DNA of 64,000 bases from Candidatus Harpocratesius repetitus. Lineage in GTDB: Archaea > Asgardarchaeota > Lokiarchaeia > Sigyniarchaeales > Promethearchaeaceae. The stretch is taken from the NCBI GenBank assembly GCA_021498095.1, contig JAIZWK010000001.1, forward strand, positions 1,909,666 to 1,973,665, written 5' to 3'. Within the stretch, counting starts at the first letter, position 1, and each line of letters opens with the position of its first letter. The notes beneath the pieces were generated by a model that saw only the letters and a list, made by a program, of their open reading frames with translations, did no database searches and had not been told where the DNA came from. This document shows, one piece after another, positions 29,960 to 39,544 of the stretch. A program made the position numbers and the translations under genes.

Positions 29960-30178
29960 ATGGAATTGAATTCTAAAAAAACCGCTTTTATTCGTTATAT
30001 GACTTCTGGTGATAAACCAATATTTCGAAACGAACAAGATTATCCACTCGAAGATTTAATTCATCCATTAATATATAATGATCTTACCTCAAATAAAGGT
30101 AATTTATTAAAAATTCCTATGGCATATCATTTTCAACGCCAATTTACAGCATTTGTTAAAAGTTTATTGCAAGATTGA
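29960..30178 (+). CDS. Hypothetical small protein
   Basis: 72-aa ORF with ATG start in an otherwise empty gap upstream of tRNase Z. Confidence 0.5.
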   Translation: MELNSKKTAFIRYMTSGDKPIFRNEQDYPLEDLIHPLIYNDLTSNKGNLLKIPMAYHFQRQFTAFVKSLLQD

Positions 30179-30234
30179 CAATGAAGTTAATCTTCCCTAA
30201 TAAATAAATCAAAGTAATCATTAATTCTTTTGAT

Positions 30235-31317
30235 ATGGAACTGATATTTCTAGGAACAAGCGGAGCCACTCCCACTAAGGAGCGAAATTTACCATCTGTT
30301 GCTCTTAGGTTGGATTCTGGGCATATTTTACTATTTGATGCAGGTGAAGATGTTCAACGAAGATTTGAAGCTGCAAATTTAAAATTTAATGTTCCATCAA
30401 CAATTTTTATTTCACATTTACATGGAGATCACGTTATTGGTCTTCCAGGTCTTTTATTTAATTTTCATCTTAATTCCCGCACAAAACCTTTAACAATTGT
30501 TGGTCCATTAGGTATTGCTTCTTTTTTATTAATGCATTATCAAATTGTTGGATTAAAGGCTCAGAATTATCCATTAACTGTCATTGAAATTGTTCCTCCA
30601 AGATTGAATAATTCCAATTTCAAAAATTCTACAAATAACGTTGAAAATCATCAAAAGAATCAAATTTCTCAAAATACTCAGATAATTGTTTATTCTCGCT
30701 TTTTAACACCTGAATATGAACGCAAATTTTTAACTAAAGAAGATAATATCATTTTTTCTGCAAAAAAGTATCACGTAAAACACTATTGGTTGAATCATTC
30801 TGTGCCTACTATGGGTTTTAGATTTGAAGAACATCCATTAAATGGAAAATTCAATCCAATACAAGCAAAAAAAATTGGTGTTCCTGAAGGAAAGTTGTGG
30901 AAACGCCTTCAAAATGGTCAATCAATCACATTAAAGGATGGACGAATAATAAATCCTGTCGAATCTGGTATTGTTACCCCTCCTCGACCTGGAAGGATTA
31001 TTTGTTACGGTGCTGACACAGCAAAATGTGATTCACTCGTTAAATTAGCTGAAAACGCAGATATTTTCATATGTGAATCTACATTTGGTAAAGAACTCCA
31101 AGATATAGCTATAGAAAAAAAACACCTTACTGCAGAAATGGCAGCAGAAATCGCCAAAAAGGCAAGAGTTCAAATGCTATTTTTAACTCATTTTTCCAGT
31201 CGTTATAAAGATGTAAAGGATTTATTAATTGAAGCCAAGCAAATATTCCCATCAACACAAACGGCTAAAGATCTTTTATCTGTAAATATAAAAGTTCGAA
31301 ATCAAAAAAAGAATTAA
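30235..31317 (+). CDS. rnz: Ribonuclease Z (tRNase Z), metallo-beta-lactamase fold
   Basis: MELIFLGTSGATPTKERNLPS, FISHLHGDHVIGLPGLL, PPRPGRIICYGADTAKCD, LFLTHFSSRY. Confidence 0.93.
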   Translation: MELIFLGTSGATPTKERNLPSVALRLDSGHILLFDAGEDVQRRFEAANLKFNVPSTIFISHLHGDHVIGLPGLLFNFHLNSRTKPLTIVGPLGIASFLLMHYQIVGLKAQNYPLTVIEIVPPRLNNSNFKNSTNNVENHQKNQISQNTQIIVYSRFLTPEYERKFLTKEDNIIFSAKKYHVKHYWLNHSVPTMGFRFEEHPLNGKFNPIQAKKIGVPEGKLWKRLQNGQSITLKDGRIINPVESGIVTPPRPGRIICYGADTAKCDSLVKLAENADIFICESTFGKELQDIAIEKKHLTAEMAAEIAKKARVQMLFLTHFSSRYKDVKDLLIEAKQIFPSTQTAKDLLSVNIKVRNQKKN

Positions 31318-31372
31318 TAATAGTAAAAAGAAATAAAAGTAAAAGGAAATAAAAAAAGGTTTACTATGGTGG

Positions 31373-31582
31373 TTAAAATCCACCAGCAATTTTAGGTAAA
31401 ATAGTGATTTCGCTTCCTTGCTCAATTACATTATCTAAGCTAACTTTTTTTCCATTAGCTAAAACAACAAAAACTTTACTTTCTAATTTTAAATCTTTCA
31501 GCAATTCTCTTACCGTGCGTGTAGTTTGAACGCGGTAAGTCTTAAGTGTTCCAATTGTGTTAATTTCTTGAAGACTCTGCAT
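31373..31582 (-). CDS. Beta-grasp MoaD/ThiS/SAMP-like protein ending in GGF
   Basis: 69 aa; RTVRELLKDLKLESKVFVVLANGKKVSLDNVIEQGSEITILPKIAGGF; terminal codons GGT GGA TTT TAA. Confidence 0.82.
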   Translation of the reverse strand: MQSLQEINTIGTLKTYRVQTTRTVRELLKDLKLESKVFVVLANGKKVSLDNVIEQGSEITILPKIAGGF

Positions 31583-31806
31583 TGTTTTTCCCTTCTTGAA
31601 AATAAAACTTCTTCATTTTAATTGTGAAAAACAACCCATTTAAATGTTATTCATATTATAAATTCGATTTAGTTGGAAAGATCAAGATTATGGAAGAATG
31701 GAAGAATTAAATATAGATTTTTTTTCAAAAGATAACCTTTTTCAAAAATTGATTGTTTTTTTAGATAGCACTTGAATTATTTCAAGATTTCCCGTGATCT
31801 TTAATT

Positions 31807-33714
31807 ATGGATGATTCCCACATTTTTGCTGAACAAGAAGCTATTATTAATTATGTTAAACAAGCTATCCTCAAAATTAGTCATTGTTCAACAGAAACAG
31901 AAAAAGAACAGAGATTGTATGATTTATTAGCATATCTTATATCTTCTTCTAATGACATCGCTCAGCGACATGATTTTTATGAAGCTGCTGGAAGGTTATA
32001 TAGTGCAGCTTACTATTTAGAGCAACTTCATCCTTTAAAAGCCCAAGAAATCTATTTTCAAGTAATCAATTATTATCAAGCTTATACAGAACATCTAATT
32101 CATAAAAAAAACTTCTCAGAAGCAGCGAATGTAGTTTTGAAAATAGCATCTATATATAAAAAAAAAATAAAAAATCAAAATGAATATCTCGAACAACTAA
32201 AACTCGGAATAGAATTGTTGAAAAAATCATTTAAAATTATTGAAGGTCCTCTTGAAAATTTATCAAACTTAAAATTAAGAGAAATTTGTCATAATCATCA
32301 AAATTTAGCTTTATTATATGAAAAAATAAAGAACTGGAATTTAATGCTTTTTGAAGCAAGAACTGCCCTAAAAATTGCTAAAAAGATACCTGATTATATG
32401 GTAGCTGCTAATTCTTTCCAATATATATCTCGTAGTATAAGCAATTTACAAAATAGAACCAAAGGAATAAATATACTTCTTGAAGCTATTGATTATTTTG
32501 CAAAAGAAGCAGAAAATTGCGAAATTAAAAACGAATTCATACCTTTAGCTCAACTTTACCAAATCATTAAAAATTTGTATGATCAAATGAATAATGTTGA
32601 AAGATATGAATATTTTGCAAGAAAGGAAGCAGGTGTATATCTTGCCTTAGCTAACCAAGGAATACGAAATCGGATTAAAAATGAGCAAATCGCATCCTAT
32701 TACAGAGGGGCTGCTTTGTGCTACCAGACTTTGAAAGGAAATTCAATTGATGCGGCCAGTTGTTTTTTTTTAGCGGCACACTATTCCAAAAAAGCGAAAA
32801 AATTTTATGATGCTGCAATAAGTTATGAGGATGCTGCTAAATTACTTGAGAATTTGCTTAAATATCAAAAAGCTTGGGATCTCTATCAACAGGCAAGTTC
32901 TTGTGCAATTCGTGTTAATGATTATGAATTAGCAATTTTAAATTTGATTAATGCAGAAGCAGTTGGAACAAAAATAAATCAAGATCTTCAATGTTTATAT
33001 CATAAAATGTATAAATACCTCTTAAAATATGCACAAATTCAACATTATAAAGAGAATTATTTTATTTCAGGAACACTTTTCTTAGAAGCTGCTGAAAGTC
33101 TCTCAAAACTTCCTGAAATACCAATTGATAAAATTAAAGGGATTCTTTATGCTTGTTATTGTGAATATCTCTCTCTTTTTCAAAAAACAGATATAAAATC
33201 TTATCCTTCTTCAACAATATATTATATTGGAGTTTTAGTAAATTTTCTAGATCCAATTTTTTCATCGATGACAGAAGAAGAGATTAAGTATTTAGAAGAT
33301 ATAAAAAAAAAAGTCGAAATATTTAATGAAAAAACTAATAAAAAGAAAAAGAAAGATGAAAAAGATGTTAGATTTTTAATAGGTAATCATCATATTAATC
33401 TTAGTTCTTTAAATAAATATGAAAATCGAAATCTTAATGAGAATCAAGAGAAATATGAGAAATCTTTTTTCAAACTTCAATCTTCCCAAGAAATTTATGA
33501 ATATTTAATTTCTCATGCTCCTAAAAAATATATTGACTTAATTTCAACTCTGCGCGATTTTTTACATTCACTTAAACCTCTTAGAAAATCATTTTTCATA
33601 AAAAATAGAATTGTTTTTCCTGATCATGGAATTGCTGAAATCCTAAAAATCCATGATTTAATTCTTAAATATCCGTTACTATTAAAATCAAGTAATTCGA
33701 TTTCTTTAATTTAA
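31807..33714 (+). CDS. TPR/alpha-SNAP-like helical solenoid protein
   Basis: Repeated YEAAGRLYSAAYYLEQ, ASCFFLAAHYSKKAKKFYDAAISYEDAAKLLENLLKYQKAWDLYQQAS. Confidence 0.7.
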   Translation: MDDSHIFAEQEAIINYVKQAILKISHCSTETEKEQRLYDLLAYLISSSNDIAQRHDFYEAAGRLYSAAYYLEQLHPLKAQEIYFQVINYYQAYTEHLIHKKNFSEAANVVLKIASIYKKKIKNQNEYLEQLKLGIELLKKSFKIIEGPLENLSNLKLREICHNHQNLALLYEKIKNWNLMLFEARTALKIAKKIPDYMVAANSFQYISRSISNLQNRTKGINILLEAIDYFAKEAENCEIKNEFIPLAQLYQIIKNLYDQMNNVERYEYFARKEAGVYLALANQGIRNRIKNEQIASYYRGAALCYQTLKGNSIDAASCFFLAAHYSKKAKKFYDAAISYEDAAKLLENLLKYQKAWDLYQQASSCAIRVNDYELAILNLINAEAVGTKINQDLQCLYHKMYKYLLKYAQIQHYKENYFISGTLFLEAAESLSKLPEIPIDKIKGILYACYCEYLSLFQKTDIKSYPSSTIYYIGVLVNFLDPIFSSMTEEEIKYLEDIKKKVEIFNEKTNKKKKKDEKDVRFLIGNHHINLSSLNKYENRNLNENQEKYEKSFFKLQSSQEIYEYLISHAPKKYIDLISTLRDFLHSLKPLRKSFFIKNRIVFPDHGIAEILKIHDLILKYPLLLKSSNSISLI

Positions 33715-33729
33715 ATCAGAAAGTATATT

Positions 33730-34524
33730 GTGCTTATGATAATTTCTGAGATTAATAAAAAAGATATCATTGAAGTTGAAAATGTTATAATAGGAAGAGG
33801 AGTTATTTTTTATGTTATGAATGAAAAATTACTGATAAATTTATTAAATCTACAAGATCCAATTAATAATCGACTATTTAGATTCTTGGATTATATAAAT
33901 CGGATTTTAAATGCAACAAAAGCGCCTTATGTGCGAGATTTAGTTACATTAGATTATCTTACAACAACCTTAGAGATGGATTACAAAACTGCAGAAGGAT
34001 TTTTAGATTTATTGGAAAAATTAGGAATTATTGAATCTGATCAACATGGTGCTTTTCCAGGTTGTTTTTTAACCCCAAAAGGAAAGAAAATACTTGAAGA
34101 ATTACGAACCATCTTTAATAATTCTCAAGCAAAGCAAGATATAATTAAATCAAGTTCAAAAAAAGTATTTATTTTAGGAAAAACTCAAGATCAGGAAATA
34201 TCCGATGATTCTGAAACGATTTTAATAAAAGATCATTTAAATAATTACTCAGAAGAACTAATTTTTAGATTCTTAAAATTCCATCTTGGTGTAATAAAAA
34301 ATGCTCAAGTTCCCTATTTACGTGATTTAGTTGCAGAAGATTTTCTTAAAGATTGTGAACATCTAAGCTTCAAACAAACGTCAGATTTTATTTCTTCCCT
34401 CGTTGATAAGGGAATTTTAGCATATAATCAATTTGGCGCATTTCCAGGAACAACTGTAACAGATTTTGGAAAAAACATTTTCAGAAAGCTTAAAAAGAAA
34501 ATAGGAAAAAATGAAAATCATTAG
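33730..34524 (+). CDS. Protein with tandemly duplicated winged-helix-like domain
   Basis: Two related segments containing APYVRDLV...GAFPGCFLTPKGKKILEEL and VPYLRDLV...GAFPGTTVTDFGKNIFRKL. Confidence 0.7.
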   Translation: MLMIISEINKKDIIEVENVIIGRGVIFYVMNEKLLINLLNLQDPINNRLFRFLDYINRILNATKAPYVRDLVTLDYLTTTLEMDYKTAEGFLDLLEKLGIIESDQHGAFPGCFLTPKGKKILEELRTIFNNSQAKQDIIKSSSKKVFILGKTQDQEISDDSETILIKDHLNNYSEELIFRFLKFHLGVIKNAQVPYLRDLVAEDFLKDCEHLSFKQTSDFISSLVDKGILAYNQFGAFPGTTVTDFGKNIFRKLKKKIGKNENH

Positions 34525-34542
34525 GTATTTTCATTCACAGAG

Positions 34543-34995
34543 TTAGAGCCATGGTTCTTTGGGTGAATCTAAAGCAATTCCATCCATTCCCTTTAATATT
34601 GCAATTTCTTTTTTAAGTAGTTTATATAAATACATTGCATTTAACGGTTTATGAACAAATAAATCGCAATTAAGCCATTTTCGCGCTTCGCTAGTTTGTG
34701 CATCAATGTATATTCCAAACCGACTATGAGCTCCAGATAATGCAATAAGAAAAATATGATTTAAATTCTTATTATGTTTTACTCGATAGCAAAATTGGAA
34801 AGCTTCAGCATAATCAGTATCCATATTAATTACAATTATCTGAACACTCTGTGATCCTAAAACATGATAAGCTTCTTCAAATGTTTTTACATGATAAAGT
34901 GAAAATCCTTTTTCTTCAAAAACATCTGTAAATCTATTAATAGAAGGTGAATCCTCCATATTTATAAGTAAAATTGTATTGTATCCATATTCCAT
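34543..34995 (-). CDS. Receiver-like (CheY-fold) protein, probably atypical
   Basis: ILLINMEDSPSINRFTDVFEEKGFSLYHVKTFEEAYHVL..QIIVINMD..IFLIALSG..DLFVHKPLNAMYLYKLLKKEI; downstream of the hydrogenase operon, same strand. Confidence 0.7.
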   Translation of the reverse strand: MEYGYNTILLINMEDSPSINRFTDVFEEKGFSLYHVKTFEEAYHVLGSQSVQIIVINMDTDYAEAFQFCYRVKHNKNLNHIFLIALSGAHSRFGIYIDAQTSEARKWLNCDLFVHKPLNAMYLYKLLKKEIAILKGMDGIALDSPKEPWL

Positions 34996-35040
34996 TTTAT
35001 TTTCCTCCTAAATTTGTCTATTTTCTTTAATAGATCTCAT

Positions 35041-36804
35041 TTAATGTCTCCTTTCACTACGTGGATAATAGTGAGTATGTAGTAAATGATGGGCTTCATT
35101 GCTACCTAAAGTCTTTAAAAAGTTAGCATATAACCGTTGTACTGCTGTATTTTCATGAGATAATCTGATTGTATATTGCTCATCCAATTTATAAAGTGCC
35201 TGTGCACGTTGTTTAATTACTTCCAAATCCATTCCTCTTGGTTGGCCTCCTCCATTGATACATCCACCAGGACAAGCCATAATTTCAATAAAGTGATAAT
35301 TGTTTGGATTACCTGCTCGAATTTCATCACAAATAATTCGTGCATTTTTTAAACCACTAGCAGCAACACAATTAACTGTTAACTCTGGAGTTAACTGAAT
35401 TTTTGCCCTTTTTATTCCTTCAATACCACGTACTTGAGTTATTTCAAGATGTTCCAAATTTTTTTTGTTCACCAACCAATAAGCAGTTCTTAAAGCAGCT
35501 TCCATGACTCCTCCAGAAGCTCCAAAAATTTTTCCTGCTCCTGTACTTTCTCCTAATGGATCATCATATTTTGAATCTGGAAGAGACTTTAAATCTAAAC
35601 CAAACTTTTTAATTGCTCTAATCAATTCACGTGTGGTTAAAACTGCATCAGTATTGGGAAGTCCATCATTAACCAGCTCAGAACGATCAGCTTCGAATTT
35701 TTTTGCCATACATGGCATAATTGCTACTTGGAAAATTCGTTTAGGCATGATCTGTTGATTCTTTGCCCAATAGCTCTTAATAATTGCACCTTGCATGCTC
35801 ATAGGAGATTTACACGTAGACATATATGGGATTAAATCTGCATATTCATGTTCCATAAACTTAATCCAACCTGGGCTGCAGGTAGAAATTAACGGGAGAG
35901 TTTTATTTTCTGTAATTCGCTTGATTAATTCATTTGCTTCTTCTAAAATAGTTAAATCTGCTCCAAAAACTGTATCAAAAACAGCATCAAAGCCCATTCT
36001 TTTTAAAGCGGTTACTAATTTTCCAGAAACATCTGTACCGATGGGAAATCCAAATTCTTCGCCAATTGTAACCGAAATACTCGGTGCAACTTGAACAGTT
36101 ACAATGGTGTTTGGATCATCAATTGCTTCTCTGACTTCTGTGCTTACATCTCTTTCTTTTAATGCTCCTGTGGGACAAACTCTTACGCACTGCCCGCATA
36201 GTACACACGAAGATTCATGAATTGTTTTTCCAAATGCGCTGGTAACTATAGATTCAAATCCACGTTTTGTAACATCAATTGCGTGTACTGATTGAACTTC
36301 ATCACATACTTTTACACAGCGTTGGCATAAAATACATTTATTAGGATCCCGTACAAGAGCCATGCTTGTTTGATCCAAAGGATTTTGTCGTTTTGATCCT
36401 AAAAACCTGTGATCTCTTATATTATAGATTTTTGCTAGATCTTGTAATTCACACTCACCATTTCTTTCACAATATAAACAATCCATTTCATGATTTGCTA
36501 CTAAAAGCTCAACAATAACTTTCCTTATCGCTTGAATTTTTGGACTGTTGGTGTGAATTTTCATTCCTTCTTTTACAAATGTACTACATGAAGGAACAGG
36601 TCGAGGGAAGCCTTCAACTTCAACCACACAAATTCTGCATGATCCCGTAGGTGTTATTTCATCCAAATAACATAATGTAGGAATATGGATGCCATGATTA
36701 CGTGCCACTTGAAGAATTGTTTGAGTATCTTCCACTTTCATGGGTTCATCGTTCATCCAAATATTAACTGGTTTTGATATAAGTAATTTTGTTGATGTTG
36801 CCAT
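35041..36804 (-). CDS. hydA: [FeFe]-hydrogenase catalytic subunit (HydA/HndD-like)
   Basis: 2Fe2S GSCRICVVEVEG; HEMDCLYCERNGECELQ; two 4Fe4S motifs; H-cluster motifs STCSPGW, MPCMAKKFEADR, EIMACPGGCINGGGQP. Confidence 0.95.
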   Translation of the reverse strand: MATSTKLLISKPVNIWMNDEPMKVEDTQTILQVARNHGIHIPTLCYLDEITPTGSCRICVVEVEGFPRPVPSCSTFVKEGMKIHTNSPKIQAIRKVIVELLVANHEMDCLYCERNGECELQDLAKIYNIRDHRFLGSKRQNPLDQTSMALVRDPNKCILCQRCVKVCDEVQSVHAIDVTKRGFESIVTSAFGKTIHESSCVLCGQCVRVCPTGALKERDVSTEVREAIDDPNTIVTVQVAPSISVTIGEEFGFPIGTDVSGKLVTALKRMGFDAVFDTVFGADLTILEEANELIKRITENKTLPLISTCSPGWIKFMEHEYADLIPYMSTCKSPMSMQGAIIKSYWAKNQQIMPKRIFQVAIMPCMAKKFEADRSELVNDGLPNTDAVLTTRELIRAIKKFGLDLKSLPDSKYDDPLGESTGAGKIFGASGGVMEAALRTAYWLVNKKNLEHLEITQVRGIEGIKRAKIQLTPELTVNCVAASGLKNARIICDEIRAGNPNNYHFIEIMACPGGCINGGGQPRGMDLEVIKQRAQALYKLDEQYTIRLSHENTAVQRLYANFLKTLGSNEAHHLLHTHYYPRSERRH

Positions 36805-36822
36805 TTTTTGATTCCTCCATAT

Positions 36823-38790
36823 TTATTCTAAAAATATTGCGCCAAATTTACAATTTGATTGACATAGACCGCATTTTACACATTTTTCTTCAATAATATA
36901 ATGTGCTTGTTTTTTCTCTCCCAATATTGCTTCATTAGGACAGTTAAGTTTGCAAAGACCGCATCCAATACATTTTTCTGCATCTATTTTAAATGATAAT
37001 AATCCAATACATGCTTTTGCAGGACATCGGTTTTCATAAAGATGAGCTTCATATTCACTTCTGAAGTATTTTAAAGTTGTTAAAACTGGATTTGGAGCAC
37101 TGATTCCAAGACCACATAGAGCCGTGTCTTTAATTACATGCGCTAATTCCTCGAGAGAAATCATGTTATTCATTCGATCTACTACTTCCTGATCATTTTT
37201 TGGTTTTTGTGTTAATTTTGTTAATGTTTCAAGAAGTCTTCGGGTTCCTTCACGACATGGTATACATTTACCGCACGATTCATCTTGGATGAATTTCATG
37301 AAAAAACGAGCAGTATCAACCATACATGTCGAATCATCCATGATTACTAATCCTCCAGAGCCCATCATGGCTCCTACTTTCTTCAATTGTTCATAATCTA
37401 TTGGTGTATCAATTAAGTGACTTGGAATGCAACCACCTGAAGGTCCACCAATTTGTGCAGCTTTAAATTTGTGCCCATTTGGAATGCCGCCTCCAATTTT
37501 TACAATATCACGAATTGTTATTCCCATAGGAACTTCGACCAATCCAGCACGACAAATTTTTCCAGTAAGTGAAAATACTTTAGTTCCACGAGATCTATCG
37601 ATACCCCATTGTGCAAATTTCTTAGGACCATAATTTAAGATTTTGGCAATTTGAGCAATTGTTTCTACATTATTAATATTAGTTGGTCGACCCCACAATC
37701 CAACTGTGGCAGGATAAGGTGGTTTAATACGGGGCATTCCTCTTTTTCCCTCAATCGATTCCATTAGAGCTGTTTCTTCACCACATACAAAAGCTCCGGC
37801 ACCTTTTTTGATTTCAATATCAAAAGTAAAATTTGATTTTAGAATATTCTTCCCTAAAAGACCACGTTTTCGACTTTGCTCAATTGCATTAGTTAATTGT
37901 TGGATAGCTATTGGATATTCTGCACGACAATATATTATTCCTTTGGTCGCTCCAATAGCATATCCCATGATAAGCATACCTTCAATAATTGAAAATGGAT
38001 CTGATTCTAATACTGCGCGATCCATAAACGCTCCTGGATCTCCTTCATCTGCATTACAAATGACATATTTTTGGCCATCTGGACTATTTGCATTTCGACA
38101 AAATTGCCATTTCTCTCCAGTTGGAAATCCTCCACCTCCACGACCACGAAGACCGCTGGATTTAATATCATCAATAACTTTTTGGGGGTTTCCCTGTTCT
38201 AATACATTTGCAAATGCACTAAAGCCTTGTTCATATGCAATATATTCTTCAATTGAACGAGGATTGAGTACTCCGCAATGAGAAAGAACAAATTTTTGTT
38301 GATTTTTGAAAAATTCATTAGCAGATATAGGAAGTATATCTGAAAAATCTTCGTCACCAGAATTTTCCTCAACTGGATACTTCCCCAATACCCAATCTTT
38401 GATAATTTCCCCTTTTTGTATCGTTTTTTGAATTATTTCAACAACTTTTTCTTTAGTGATTTGTTGATAAGCCACTCGAGCTTTTTTTGGTAATTTTATA
38501 TCAACAATTGGCTCAAGATAACATGAACCAATACAACCAACTGGGATGATTTCTGCATCTATTTTATATTTCTGTAATTCTGCTCTAAATGTAGTATAAG
38601 TTGATTGTGCTCCTGAAGCAAGACCGCATGTTCCCATTCCAATGAAAATTAATGGTTTTGAATTTTGGATATGCTTTGCAGCATAATATTGCTCTTTAGT
38701 TAATGTAATTGGTGATTTATCGATTTTTTCTTTTGTAATTTTTTTTTTGGGAGATAAGTTTGCTTTCTTTACTGAATTTGTTTTACTCAT
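36823..38790 (-). CDS. hydB: NuoF-like hydrogenase subunit (HydB/HndC-like)
   Basis: N-term thioredoxin-like 2Fe2S domain; GLRGRGGGGFPTGEKWQFCR; NADEGDPGAFMDRAVLE; ESCGKCIPCREGTRRL; two C-term CxxCxxCxxxC clusters. Confidence 0.95.
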   Translation of the reverse strand: MSKTNSVKKANLSPKKKITKEKIDKSPITLTKEQYYAAKHIQNSKPLIFIGMGTCGLASGAQSTYTTFRAELQKYKIDAEIIPVGCIGSCYLEPIVDIKLPKKARVAYQQITKEKVVEIIQKTIQKGEIIKDWVLGKYPVEENSGDEDFSDILPISANEFFKNQQKFVLSHCGVLNPRSIEEYIAYEQGFSAFANVLEQGNPQKVIDDIKSSGLRGRGGGGFPTGEKWQFCRNANSPDGQKYVICNADEGDPGAFMDRAVLESDPFSIIEGMLIMGYAIGATKGIIYCRAEYPIAIQQLTNAIEQSRKRGLLGKNILKSNFTFDIEIKKGAGAFVCGEETALMESIEGKRGMPRIKPPYPATVGLWGRPTNINNVETIAQIAKILNYGPKKFAQWGIDRSRGTKVFSLTGKICRAGLVEVPMGITIRDIVKIGGGIPNGHKFKAAQIGGPSGGCIPSHLIDTPIDYEQLKKVGAMMGSGGLVIMDDSTCMVDTARFFMKFIQDESCGKCIPCREGTRRLLETLTKLTQKPKNDQEVVDRMNNMISLEELAHVIKDTALCGLGISAPNPVLTTLKYFRSEYEAHLYENRCPAKACIGLLSFKIDAEKCIGCGLCKLNCPNEAILGEKKQAHYIIEEKCVKCGLCQSNCKFGAIFLE

Positions 38791-38833
38791 TTAATTTTCC
38801 TCCGAAATTACTTTTTTTTATTTTTCTTATTCC

Positions 38834-39286
38834 CTATTTGTATTTACGCAAGATTTTCTTAATTTCTCCAGCAGTCAAATTACCGTAAAAATCAGAATCG
38901 ATATTCACAACAGGACTTAACGCACAAGCACCTAAGCATGCAACTAAATTTAGTGTAAAACGACCATCTTTAGTCGTTTCTCCTGCCTTACACTTTAATT
39001 CCTGCTCAAACACTGGAATTAATTTTTCTGATCCCTTTACGTGACAAGCAGTTCCAGTGCATAGATTGATGACATGTCGTCCAGGAGGTTGTAGGCGGAA
39101 TTGTGCATAGAATGTTGCTACTCCGTAAATTTTTGAACTGGGAATGTTAAGATATTCCGAAATTTCATATACTGATTCTTCAGAAATAAACCCATATTCT
39201 GCCTGCACCGCTTGAAGTATAGGAATAAGTTCTGAAGAATTTCCTTGGGTAAAATGGGATAAAATGTCAGATATTTTTGTAGGCAT
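38834..39286 (-). CDS. hydC: NuoE-like hydrogenase subunit (HydC/HndA-like)
   Basis: IYGVATFYAQFRLQPPGRHVINLCTGTACHVKGSEKL..NLVACLGACALSPVVNI. Confidence 0.95.
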   Translation of the reverse strand: MPTKISDILSHFTQGNSSELIPILQAVQAEYGFISEESVYEISEYLNIPSSKIYGVATFYAQFRLQPPGRHVINLCTGTACHVKGSEKLIPVFEQELKCKAGETTKDGRFTLNLVACLGACALSPVVNIDSDFYGNLTAGEIKKILRKYK

Positions 39287-39544
39287 TTTGTATCTATCCT
39301 CCTAAATTGTTAAAATAAAAAATGATTGTCAGAAAAAGAATATATTCTGAAGGAAATCGGTAATTTCATAGACGAAATGAATTCATTTTCCAAGAAATCT
39401 AATTTTTTTATCTTTATCAATGATGGTAAAGCGACAATGTTATGTCGCAGATAGATCATTTTTTCGCAAAAGGAATATTTAATTACCAAAAATATAAATA
39501 TTATTTTAAAATTAAATTTATGATTTTTTAAAAAATTGCTTATA

